Position numbers and translations under genes: made by a program. A DNA stretch of 64,000 bases from Skeletonema tropicum (Eukaryota > Bacillariophyta > Thalassiosirophyceae > Thalassiosirales > Thalassiosiraceae), in contig CM074141.1 of assembly GCA_037178625.1 (NCBI GenBank), positions 2,108,001 through 2,172,000 of the forward strand, read 5' to 3'. The notes below the pieces were generated by a model. It was given only the letters and a program-made list of their open reading frames with translations. It was not told the origin of the DNA and searched no databases. Below, piece after piece: positions 1 through 9,651 of the stretch (its first letter is position 1; the number at the start of each line of letters is the position of its first letter).

Positions 1-2
1 TT

Positions 3-1069
3 TCACAAAATTTTGCACCGTTGGCTTTGGAGACGTTGTCTCATCTCAAATCTTCCTTGGTTGTACCACCATCATCACCAACTACTACCACCACCAATAC
101 TGCAAATAATCAAGAAGTTACTACGAAGAATAATAAAAAGTGTACATTGGTGCCATTACCGATGGCAACTCCAATCCCCAATCAGTCCCCGAACTTTCGG
201 GATTGTTCGATTTTGTCATCAAGGCGGAGGATGTGGGTGTGTCAAAGCCAGATAAGCGTGTGTACAAGGCTGCGGTGGCAGAGTTAATGGTCCAATTGAT
301 GAAAGATGGGTTGAGTGTGGAAGAATTCTTTTTGGGTACGCAGCAGCAGCAGCAGCAGCAGTTTGGTGATGATGATAATAATGGGGGAGGAGGAGGAGTT
401 GGTGCAGATGCAAATTATTATTTACTGAGTGATCTTAATAGTAATATGGGAGAAGAAGAACCAAGTTGGAAGGATGTCGATCCAGAAGCAGTCGAAGCAT
501 TCTCCGAAGCAGTGGGACCATGGTGGGTTCATATCGGAGATGATTTCTTCAAGGATATTGTAGCAGCGAAAGAATTGCGTATGAGGAGTGTTTGGGTCCG
601 TGAATTGATTGGTGGTGCCAAGGCATTTGGTGGCAATGACGAAACTACTACTGCTACTGATTCCACTACTACGAAACGATCGGTGGAAGATCTAGTGAAT
701 GATATTGCAAAGAACAATGGTGCTTTAACAATGGCCATTGGTGATTCAGACTTTTTGACAAATGCATTACATGAAGAGTTTAGTGATGCCATATTGGATC
801 GATTTGCTGATTTGAGTGACTTGTTGATCCAATGGAATGAAGAGGGGAGGAATGGAAATGACGAAGAAGAAGTTGGTTATGATTATCCCAATACTACGGA
901 GAGCACAAGATCTGAAGCATATTCGATTATTATGCCTTCTGTTGAACAACCTCCATTATTGCAGAATGATGAATCTCAACGTGATGCAACCAAGTTTTGT
1001 TTTGCATGTGGTGAAAAGATACCTGCAGTTGCTAAATTTTGTCCTGGATGCGGGGAGAGGCAATCATGA
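3..1069 (+). CDS. HAD-superfamily hydrolase with C-terminal zinc ribbon, 5' end outside window
   Basis: Probable phosphatase-like hydrolase of HAD subfamily I. The long frame carries GAITDGNSN (motif II), a conserved Lys in VGVSKPDKRVYKAA (motif III) and HIGDDFFKDIVAAKELRMRSVWV-type acidic motif IV near residues 131-153; the nucleophile DxD and the cap would lie upstream of the window. A CAG-encoded Gln run and a Gly/Asp-rich insert separate motifs III and IV. The last 25 residues form a zinc ribbon, CFACGEKIPAVAKFCPGCG, unusual after a HAD core. The upstream part (ALETLSHLKSS..., bases 3-138) is in a different frame from GAITDGN; one extra A in the AAAAA run at 135-139 would join them, so a one-base loss or sequence error is likely. 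Ends with TGA. Substrate unknown; family assignment is firm, specific role is not. Confidence 0.75.
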
Positions 1070-1168
1070 TTAAAGTTAAAGAACACATGAAAATGATGAT
1101 GCTGTGCAAACATTTATTATCAGTTAATTATTACAGTTTAGAGGCTAGCTCAAGCAGTATCCTCGTGA

Positions 1169-1700
1169 TTACATTGATTTATTCTTCATAGACATAGCAT
1201 TCTTCTGTTCATAGCTGGCTGCCGCTTCATTTAAGAGCTGAGATAATATCGACAGAGATTCATTTGTAGCAACCTTCTCATCTTCAGCCCACTCGCCGCT
1301 GATGTCAAAGTTAAAGTCGAGATCGCCGAACCGCATCTCGCTGCGGCCGGGGCTGATTCAGGCCTGTGTTGTTCAAGTTGGCCTTTGTCAGGTCATCGAA
1401 AACATGACGTTGGCGACGGTTTGGCTTGGCTTCTCTCTTGGTCCCTGACAACACCAAGTCCCGGCTACACTGCACCGTCTTGGAGGAGCTCATAGGCGAA
1501 GCCACATATTCCGTATCGCCTCTTTGAGCCTCTTGATCACCATGGTCAATAATATTATTCATTCGGAATGACTGAGCAGAGGCAGTCGTCATTGAATTCG
1601 TTCTATCGACCAATTCATCACAAGGTGACACCTCGACGCTGTCGCGGCTTCTCATCCTTTCATCCATTGTTCTGTGACGACGGAAGTGCTTGTTATTCAT
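1169..1700 (-). pseudogene. Small-protein family copy 1, frame broken near the C-terminus
   Basis: First of three minus-strand paralogues (others at 2858-3433 and 5088-5621); I do not recognise the family. It starts at an ATG at 1698-1700 and reads basic, Ser/Arg-rich sequence with RRQRHVFDDLTKANLN, matching RHRHIFDVLTKVNLN of copy 2. The frame stops at 1311. If one C is dropped from the CCCC run near 1347, the other frame reads EMRFGDLDFNFDISGEWAED, the hallmark of the paralogues, and continues to TAA at 1169-1171. The run of C makes a one-base insertion or a sequencing error equally possible. Upstream DNA (about 1910-1995) resembles that of copy 2 (about 3560-3665), so the duplication unit included the promoter region. 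Confidence 0.55.
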
Positions 1701-2857
1701 ACAGTGTACACAAAGTCGACGATCCTCTCTCTAGCTATCACTTTTGTCCGTTGCACCGGTGGGTGAGCCGATTCAATGAAATAATATCAGCAACAGCTGC
1801 GGCCGTTTCTTTCCGATCCCCATCCATCATGAACATGAAGATAGAAATTTAGGGCCATTTCTCTTTCTTCTACGGCAAAATCTTCTCTAGTAAGTTGTCA
1901 CAAAAAGTGGTCATATTCCGCTTCCTAAGACGTGATTTGGGCCCTCCGACAGATCGGACTCCCATCTCAAGAGAAAGTTACTCTCCAATTTGAGCATTTT
2001 AGAGGATAACCAGTCGATAGGGAAGGTTGATGAGATTTTCCTTGACTAAAAACGCAGTACTTATAGACTAATCCACAAGTTCGCAGGTGGAGTACCAGAT
2101 TGACATAGGCTTTTTAGATTTTGTGACCTTTGCATTTGTGACCTTTTACTTATTGTGATCAGTACTTCTACTATGATGTAGTGTAAAGGGTACTTGGACT
2201 TTCCTTGACTAAAAACACAGTACTTACGTACTCAATCACAACGGTTCGCAAGTGGAGTACCAGATTGACATCGGCTTTTCACGTCTTGTGACCTTTGCAT
2301 TTGTGACGCACGCACTTACACATCTTCATCTTGTGACCATTTTGTGACGCACGAAGCACTAAAGCTGGTACCTCTAATTTACACTTATGATGAGTACAAT
2401 AGGTAATAGTGACCTCACGGTCTCCCGCTTGGCCTCCTTAGAGCACTTTTATGCAATGAATATTTATTGATGTAAAGGAGTAAGTACCTACTTATCTGGT
2501 GAGCTCTGTGGAAGACATTTGCATTGTGCACATTCTCTTCTAATTTGCAATGAAAGTTGATCAACTGAAGACTCTAGCGTGTGTCAGTATCTAAAGCTTT
2601 TCAATCGTAGTGACGCATTGATGTTAATGTTATTATTATGTTTTCCTCTTTTCTAAGTTATTATTATTATGTTTTCCTCTCTAGAAGCCTAAACATAAAT
2701 AAATAATTCGTTCTGGACGTGAGAGGGAATTATGATGTTGTAAAAGAATACACCAACGCAACGATATACTATTTAGCTGTTTGTTATTAGAGTCTACGGT
2801 AACTCCTCATGACTATTTGCATTCGTTTGTACTAGCTGGCTGCTGGCTGCCACATCA
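1701..2857. other. Intergenic region with a duplicated block
   Basis: No convincing gene. Two diverged direct copies of about 110 bp lie at roughly 2040-2155 and 2202-2313; both open with CCTTGACTAAAAAC and share GGAGTACCAGATTGACAT and TGTGACCTTTGCATTTGTGAC. The part next to gene copy 1 (1910-1995) resembles the region upstream of copy 2. Confidence 0.6.
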
Positions 2858-3433
2858 TCATCGAAGAGTGACATTTGCGACATATTTGCTGGATTCTGTA
2901 GCACACTCCTCTTCTACATCCTCAACCCACTCGCCGCTGATGTCAAAATCGAAGTCGAGATCGCCGAACCTCATCTCACTGCGGCCGGGGTGTGTAAGGC
3001 TTGTGTTGAGGTTGACTTTTGTTAATACATCAAAGATATGTCGGTGACGACAGTTTGGCTTGGTGTCGCTCTTGGTCCCTGACAATACCAAGTCGTCCCT
3101 GTATTGCGTCGTCTCGGATAGAGCCACACATTCCTCATCGCCTCTTTGAGCCGCTTGGTCATCATGGTCAGTGATATCATTTCGAATGGTACATGGACAT
3201 GGTTGCAAGGATGCCGTCTTCACCGAATCCTTTCTGTCAACCAATCCAAGTGATGGTATCTCGACGCCGACGCCGTCGCCGCTTCTTCTCATCTTATCAG
3301 TCATCATCTTTTTAGAATGTTGATAGTGACCCAATTGTGCAATACAAGAACTGTCGCAGCTCAAGTCGCTGCAAACAGCAAGACAGTGTCTTGCTGTTGT
3401 GGTTGGTAGCGTTGTTTTTAGACTGAACGACAT
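2858..3433 (-). CDS. Small-protein family copy 2, intact
   Basis: Uncharacterised 191-residue protein and the only fully open member with a clear match to copy 1. Visible features: basic RHRHIFDVLTKVNLN at about residues 132-146, then GRSEMRFGDLDFDFDISGEW and an acidic tail. No signal peptide or membrane segment is evident. An internal Met (MMTDKMRRSG) aligns better with the start of copy 1 than the first Met, so the true protein may begin some 42 residues in. The alternation of a basic VFD/IFD motif with an acidic FGDLDFD motif suggests an intrinsically disordered binding protein, but that is a guess. Copies 1-3 share strand and order, which points to tandem gene duplication. Confidence 0.6.
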   Translation of the reverse strand: MSFSLKTTLPTTTARHCLAVCSDLSCDSSCIAQLGHYQHSKKMMTDKMRRSGDGVGVEIPSLGLVDRKDSVKTASLQPCPCTIRNDITDHDDQAAQRGDEECVALSETTQYRDDLVLSGTKSDTKPNCRHRHIFDVLTKVNLNTSLTHPGRSEMRFGDLDFDFDISGEWVEDVEEECATESSKYVANVTLR

Positions 3434-3745
3434 TGCTACTTTACCATCAGCCAGCGAGCCGTTGGCGTTGGTTCATGAAGCTGAAGAGGAAAGTAAAAAG
3501 ATCCTTCCTGTATTGTACCTTGCTCACGTCAGTATTTGTGACAAACATGACTTCTAAAATCCATATTCCGCTTCCTAAGACGTGCTTTGGGCCCTCAGAC
3601 ACAATAAACTGCCTTCTCGAGAGAAAATTACCTCTTTCTTCAACTGTAGAGAGACACCAGTGTCAGTAAGTAAGTAAGTAAGTACATAAGTAGGTATTGT
3701 AGAGATCACAACAGTCAACGTCATCATTGTATTATTTATGTACTT

Positions 3746-4010
3746 GTAACATGTGGCGCGGGCATCCCATGCCATGCCATCCCAAATTTCTTCTTCATGT
3801 ATAGCTTTTCATTATCGAATCAATCATTCCTATTCCTCCCAGCGAAGTACGCAATGTGCTCGTTTTTGCCATTCATTTGTGATGGAAGTGAAAGTTGGAG
3901 AACCATAAACCATAAACAAGGTTCTTTGAGGGAGCAGTTCGTCATTGAGATTGATCATCAGATGAGGCTATGGTACATGAGGAAAAGGTCTAAATGTAAA
4001 TATTTTATGT
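3746..4010 (+). repeat. Spacer repeat copy A
   Basis: First of three direct copies. Shared landmarks are GGCGCGGGCATCCCATGCCA, CTTTTCATTATCGAATC, CCTCCCAGCGAAGTAC, GCAATGTGCTCGTTTTT and TTTGAGGGAGCAGTTCG, in this order. Confidence 0.75.
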
Positions 4011-4154
4011 GGGAACCCATACTTACTTAGATGAGTAATTAAGTCATTCAGTGCGTCTCATCACAACAGTCAACGTCATCATTGTATTAGTCATAATTTC
4101 GCCCCTAGAGGGCTAATCAGACGTACTTTAAAATTTCTGTTATATTATTGTAAG

Positions 4155-4465
4155 TACGTGTAACAGGTGCGTGGCACGGCATCCCATGCCATCCCAAATT
4201 TCTTCTTTAAGTATAGCTTTTCATTATCGAATCTATCATTCCTATGTATTCCTCCCAGCGAAGTACATAAGTATTGCTGTGGCTGAAGCTCATTTTTACC
4301 TCTCTACAACGAAGAAATAGAGATGTTGGCAATGTGCTCGTTTTTACCATTCATTTTGGTGGAAGTGAAAGTTGGAGAACCATAAACAAGGTTCTTTGAG
4401 GGAGCAGTTCGCCATTGATCATAGGAAAAGGTCTACATGTACAACATGTTGTATATACGTAAATA
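4155..4465 (+). repeat. Spacer repeat copy B
   Basis: Second direct copy, with the same ordered landmarks as copy A but an additional 65-bp piece (ATAAGTATTGCTGTGGCTGA onward) between the AGCGAAGTAC and GCAATGTGCTCG landmarks. Confidence 0.75.
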
Positions 4466-4526
4466 GGTAGTCTTCATGCTTCCAACACTTCTTTCTTTGT
4501 GTTTGATAGCACTATTTTACTTCTAC

Positions 4527-4870
4527 ATGAGTACGTGTTACAGGTGGCGCGGGCATCCCATGCCATCCCAGATTTCTTCTTTATGTACTTTTCATTATCG
4601 AATCTATCATTCCTATTCCTCCCAGCGAAGTACATAAGTATTGCTGTGGCTGAAGCTCATTTTTACCTCTCTACAACGAAGAAATAGAGATGTTGGCAAT
4701 GTGCTCGTTTTTACCATTCATTTGTGGTGGAAGTGAAAGTTGGAGAACCACAAACAAGGTATGTACTTTGTACTTTGAGGGAGCAGTTCGTCGTTGATAG
4801 ATCATCAGATGAGGCTACATGAGGAAAAGGTCTAAATGTAAATATTTGATGTAGAAGCAAATAGGTAGTC
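4527..4870 (+). repeat. Spacer repeat copy C
   Basis: Third direct copy. It shares the 65-bp insert with copy B, so B and C are each other's closest relatives and A either lost the insert or preceded it. Confidence 0.75.
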
Positions 4871-5087
4871 TTCATGCTTCCAACACTTCTTTCTTTGTGT
4901 TTGATAGCACTACTTTACTTCTACATGTCATATTTAACAGCACATCGTTCTCGCGCCTCAAAGCTTGACAGAAAAGCCTCGTATTTGCCTTGTAGAACAT
5001 TCTTTTTCAATTGCTCTACGCTTAGAGCGCTTACTTCTCCCTCCCAAAGCTTGATTTTCGCAACAACTTTTTTGCAGTTGAAGTTCA

Positions 5088-5621
5088 CTATGATCTTTCA
5101 CAATCCTCCATTCTCAGCTTCATGTTTGCATCATGCAAAGACTCATCGTTTCTGTTTTGACTTATGCTTACTGCACATTCCTCCTTTGACTTATTCAACA
5201 AGTACGGTTTGAGGTTCAATTCCGTGGAAAGAGAAGCTGGTTGCTCAATTGGAGTAGGATCGTAATCCTCGAAATCGAAAGCAGCTGCATCGGCATCAAA
5301 GTCCAGATCGCCAAAACACATCTCATCATTGCATGGAGGAGCAAGGCTGGAGTTGATCTTCGCTGTTGATTCGACACGTTGGCTACCGAAGTGATTATAC
5401 ATTTCATCAAATACGTTACGACGGTTTGACTGGGTGTCTCTCCCTCGGAACTGTGTCATCTTGGCGGAGTGCGGAAGTGAAGAAGAGGATTCCTCATCGT
5501 CTCTTTGTTGGCTGGATAGTTTTCGGTCGATCAAATCGTAAGACGCGTCGCTGCTGCTCATCTGATAATGCATCATTGTGTCGGAAGAAATTGTTGTTTG
5601 AAGTAAGTATTGGCAAGCCAC
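5088..5621 (-). CDS. Small-protein family copy 3, most diverged
   Basis: Uncharacterised 177-residue protein. It keeps the two family motifs, NRRNVFDEMYNHFG (about residues 66-79) and NDEMCFGDLDFDADAAAFDFED (about 97-118), but is otherwise different from copies 1 and 2 and has a longer C-terminal tail with several Lys/Glu residues. Ser-rich N-terminal half, no membrane segment. Retention of the FGDLDFD core while flanks diverge suggests that this motif carries the function. The start at 5621 is the first Met of the open frame; MMHYQMSSSD, 15 residues in, is an alternative. Confidence 0.55.
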   Translation of the reverse strand: MACQYLLQTTISSDTMMHYQMSSSDASYDLIDRKLSSQQRDDEESSSSLPHSAKMTQFRGRDTQSNRRNVFDEMYNHFGSQRVESTAKINSSLAPPCNDEMCFGDLDFDADAAAFDFEDYDPTPIEQPASLSTELNLKPYLLNKSKEECAVSISQNRNDESLHDANMKLRMEDCERS

Positions 5622-6692
5622 TCCGTTGTTTGATACGTATATATATAGGAGTATATTTTGTTATTATTGTCCGTTATTTGTTGTTGAGGATGCTGTGTTG
5701 TGTTGTGGCCGGTGGGCATTCGTTGATTGACGATTATTTGAGGTCGCCAATAAAATCTAAAAATGCATGAAGGAATGAGCGAGAGGACCATTTCTTGGCT
5801 CTGCTCTCACTGTGATTCCTGTCGGCTTTCGTAGATCAAACCTCCAGACAACATTATTCCGGAGAACGCGACAGATCTCGGGCCCTTTGATGAACGACGT
5901 GCTTCTTCGCAGATAGTGTTGAGCTAATAAAGTTTGATTTAGTGCAGACTTCCTGATTAACCCGTCGTGATCGGGTTATCTTGAGAACGCAAAACGTTGG
6001 TGTCACACCGAGCAGGTGCGTGTGTCAGCTGCAGCTGATTTTGTGAGCTGTCATTCAGCAACCAAGCGACGACATTGACTTACATAATATATTTGTGTTA
6101 CATAGTAAAAGTAAAAGCCCTCCATCCGCCTCCGCAACATCAACTGCTCCCTCAGCTAGAATAATAAACTGGTCCGGTCTAGAGGTGCATCACAATAAGA
6201 ATGTAGTCCGACTTCCCCGAAGATGAAGAGGGGTGACTACACTGTTAGCCTAATCATCTTTCGTCATCCAAGTCTCCTGCCTCCTGGTCTTGAAACAGAT
6301 TGGGAACATTACCTGCGACTAAATGACTTTGTCTTCGGTGTCGAGTTGCAATCTATACAGTGAGTTGGATAAACAAGGCCTCACACTTACTCGATGCCGC
6401 TGTCAAATCCCAGCAAACGCTTGGAAAGAAGCTCCTCTCCAAGGGCTTTCATCGATGCATTCATATGGCCAGTTCGAGTTCGACTGACGCCTTGCCCTTG
6501 CCCTCGACGCAACCATGTGCTTCTGGGGGGTTCTTCAGAACTTGCTACTTGATAAGGGCAGTGAAGCAATTTCATCAAAATACGAAGGTGACCTCCACCG
6601 AAGAGCATAGCTAGGGATGGATATGACGAGATATCTAAATCAAAGGCAAAGGAGATAGAAGGCACCCTTGAAGATGTGCCATTGAAAAGAAT

Positions 6693-7088
6693 GTGTTACA
6701 GTTTACAAAGACATTGTCACTGCGTAGGATGAGCGTCCTGACAGTTTCATGTCTAACCAAGATGTTGACATTCGCTTTCGAAGGTCCTCTTCCTAATGCT
6801 AATGGTAATGGTAGAACGGATAAGGAAGATCACAAGCGAGGTCAACAGAGGTCAAAAAGGTTTATCATCAATCGTTGGAAGAGAACGGGAGATGGTTCTA
6901 TTAATCATCTAGCACTCACGCATTACTTTGACTTTGGACTGAATGAGCCAGAAAAGGATGAGTTGAACGCTGATGATGAAGTATCAAAATCGATTGAGTT
7001 CAGTATAGAAAAGAGATATGAAAGAGAACATCGATGCGCGTTCGTTGAGGAAGGCCATCCTTTGCATAGCATGAATATGGAGGATTGA
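6693..7088 (+). CDS. Hypothetical ORF, weak
   Basis: A 131-residue open frame beginning with a non-ATG codon; the first in-frame ATG, at 6729, gives MSVLTVSCLTKMLTF, which is mildly hydrophobic, followed by a hydrophilic Lys/Arg/Glu-rich body with no recognisable domain. The adjacent frame at 6360-6614 is also open, so this could be chance. Listed only because its composition is protein-like and it is the longest frame in this gene-poor region. Confidence 0.2.
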   Translation: MLQFTKTLSLRRMSVLTVSCLTKMLTFAFEGPLPNANGNGRTDKEDHKRGQQRSKRFIINRWKRTGDGSINHLALTHYFDFGLNEPEKDELNADDEVSKSIEFSIEKRYEREHRCAFVEEGHPLHSMNMED

Positions 7089-7218
7089 ATATGCTCAAGG
7101 TAAATGCAAGCTTCATTTGCATTTGGGGAGTAAGAGTAACACAGTAACAATATATATGTATCCATTGGCTTGGCATGGTCAGAGAAGTTTGACTGAGAAT
7201 TCAAATCCTGGGTTAGGT

Positions 7219-7247
7219 ACCAGTCTAAAACTAGTCTGTACCTTAAG
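7219..7247 (+). repeat. Inverted repeat, left arm
   Basis: 29-bp arm running from ACCAGTCTAAAA to TACCTTAAG; its reverse complement matches 9229-9257 at 27 of 29 positions. CAGCACATCTT lies just after this arm and just before the other. Confidence 0.7.
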
Positions 7248-8433
7248 TTTCAGCACATCTTCGCACTCTTCGATCTCGGTCAATTCCCAGCCGATTAAGC
7301 CGACCATTGAAGCTGGCTGCAGCTGAGATAATGCTCATTCATGCACGTCCAATTCTAACTATGATCGGTTGGTTATTGACTGAGATCGAAGCACTCAAAG
7401 AATGTTATATTGATTGATTTGGACGCTTTTAGACCCCGAATCAGTCTGTTCCTTTATCGCTAATAGTCATCTTTGTCGCATAAAAAAACGTAATAAAGCC
7501 ATTAGTTGGCGATAATTGAGATCTAACTCAATCCAAAAAGTCAGCACATCTTCTCATTTCCATTTCAAAGCCGCAACGTGTTCATTCGTCGCCTCTTTGT
7601 CCTCCCAACAGTAATACGCAGGGGTCCGCACCAATAAATCACTGCGCCCCGTCCTCTCCACTCCCTTGCCATGCTCTGAGTTGAATTTTGGGCCTGGAAG
7701 AGTCGCCAATGACTCTCAGTACACTCTGAAATGACCGTGTGACAAAAATAGATACTTCGTCTTCATGACAATATAGTGCATATGGGGCACTGGTGCTTGT
7801 CCAAGGTTTCCCTCGTCTTAGAAAGCGTTATTATGGTCATAGTGAAGAATGGGTGTGGTTGGGATGATTCGTCAACCGTAATTTGGAAGATAATTTGATG
7901 TGACGGAAATAATGACTTTTCCCGGGAGGGGCGGATCAAAACTAATATTGCAGCAGCAGCTGTCATCATTGAAGAATCAGGTAACGCCACTGCATCAATC
8001 ATTAAAAGATTCGTCAACATCATCGAGAGTTTCATCCACAGTGTGATAACTCTCTAGTGAGTCAAATTATTTGGAGATTTCTTGGGGGGGGAGAGTCATC
8101 GGATTGGAGAAATCTTCCTTGTGTCTGCAGTCTAAGACTCTATTGAATCTCATTAGTGAAAGATCCATCGTGGATGATGACTACTGTTTTGAGACGAACC
8201 AACAACGACGATGTCATGCTAGTTTTTTCATTAGGCTGGTGTATATCAACTATAGTTCAGATTACACGAGCATACGAGGAGGGGGAGAAAGAAGGGATGG
8301 AGGTGGAGTCGACAATGAGGAGGGAGGAGGGAGTTAAGTGGCTGATCAAGAGGTGAAGAAAACAGATTGCGGTAGGCAGTAGGCAGCGTCTATACAATTA
8401 GTAATGTGCCTGAGCACTGGCCAATAATACAAT

Positions 8434-8870
8434 TCAAACTCCTACAATCTCAAATTGATCACTGGACTCATTCTCTTCTGCTTCAGCTTTCAAGTCCTCA
8501 TGATTTTGCGTCACGAATTCTACACGTCTGGCTCGTCGTATAATTCCTTCCTCTCCCCATGAACATCGGCACGAGCAAGGCAGGACCTTGTCCTTCGGAT
8601 GCATTCCACTTTCTGGGCAAACGTTCGATGATTGTTTTTCCCGTTCTTTCAGATCCGGCGGCAATAGGTGCAGGGATGCATTGATTCTTCTTTGGCCGCC
8701 TAGATTGGCCGCCGACTGTCATTATGTACTGTCACTATCATCTTCATGTCGACACTTGCATTCACAGCACCTATCGGCCGTTCCCCCTCAGCGTGCGGGA
8801 GAGAGACGCGATGGCGTGGAACTTCCGTCGGCATCCTCACAAAATTCGCTGCAAAGGAAGAGCCTCTGAG
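8434..8870 (-). pseudogene. Possible decayed Cys-rich gene
   Basis: Reading the minus strand from about 8830 down, separate frames give RCCECKCRHEDDSDST, then NVCPESGMHPKDKVLPCSCRC and an acidic C-terminus ending EESSDQFEIVGV-like at 8434. The clustered Cys residues and acidic composition look protein-like, but frames change at least twice within 400 bp and I recognise no family. It may be a remnant of a small zinc-binding protein or simply chance. Confidence 0.2.
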
Positions 8871-9228
8871 TTGTCTAGATGCTAACACTGATTATTTTCA
8901 TGCTGTCATTCATGGATGCGATTAGCATTGATATCATCATCAATGCAATGCAGCGATACTTGGTACGACTGGCGTATCTCGACGTATGTACGAGCAAAAA
9001 GATTTGCTGAAACTGAAATCGCACCTCAAAACACAGCAATTCAACATTGTCGACAATGCGGCGTTCGATCTGCCTTTATACCGCCGCGGCGGCCGACACC
9101 AAGCATAGCAACCTCCTCTACAATGTCCTCGCTGACTCCCCCTGGCTTGGTTTCACTCAAATCGGACAAGAAGGCGTCCGAAACGGACAGATAGAAAATT
9201 CAGCACATCTTAAGGTACAGACTCGTAT

Positions 9229-9257
9229 CTTAAGGGACAGACTAGTTTTAAACTGGT
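9229..9257 (-). repeat. Inverted repeat, right arm
   Basis: Partner of 7219-7247 (27/29 matches after reverse complementing). A partial direct copy, CTTAAGGTACAGACT, sits immediately upstream at 9209-9223. Confidence 0.7.
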
Positions 9258-9651
9258 AAGTACGATTGGAATTGGTACAGAAAATTCCGTCTTCGCCTTC
9301 TGGATGCATGCAGTTTGCAGTTTGCATTTGCAATTCGCTCTCCCAAGACCCAAGATGAACGTTATTTATTACTGCTGCTTCCTCCTCCGTCCGACTATTG
9401 CTATTGCGTCACTTTCTCTAGAGTAGAAAGGGCTCTATCGGATCAAGCTGCGTCTTCTTCTCTTCGTTTGATAGAGCACTGCTTGCTGATTCTTTCTCAT
9501 CAGAGACTTTTCGATAACTGTTCAGCCCTCCGCTGAAGAAAGATAAAGATCTGACAAAAGATCTACCCTGCCACCTGCCAGCCCAAGCAAGATTTTTCAA
9601 GTTAGCAGTGATAATTGCTCAGCTCCATCGCATCATCAATTCTTCCATACC

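Larger units (their letters stand above)
3434..5087. other. Non-coding spacer made largely of triplicated sequence
   Basis: Short frames here read repeat sequence in several phases and none is supported as a gene. The spacer starts with DNA homologous to the region upstream of copy 1 (about 3560-3665), followed by three direct copies of a 270-340 bp block (listed separately). A 60-bp segment beginning GTAGTCTTCATGCTTCCAAC occurs at about 4467-4530 and 4866-4930. Confidence 0.6.
5622..9651. other. Gene-poor stretch
   Basis: No gene is well supported over about 4 kb. Two weak candidates (6693-7088 and 8434-8870) and one inverted-repeat pair (7219-7247 and 9229-9257) are listed separately. The rest, including 5800-6350 and 7330-7760, shows no recognisable tRNA, rRNA or protein homology by eye. 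Confidence 0.5.

Noticed and set aside
5800..6350. Possible tRNA or small RNA gene
   Set aside because: No cloverleaf, T-arm motif or box elements could be made out.
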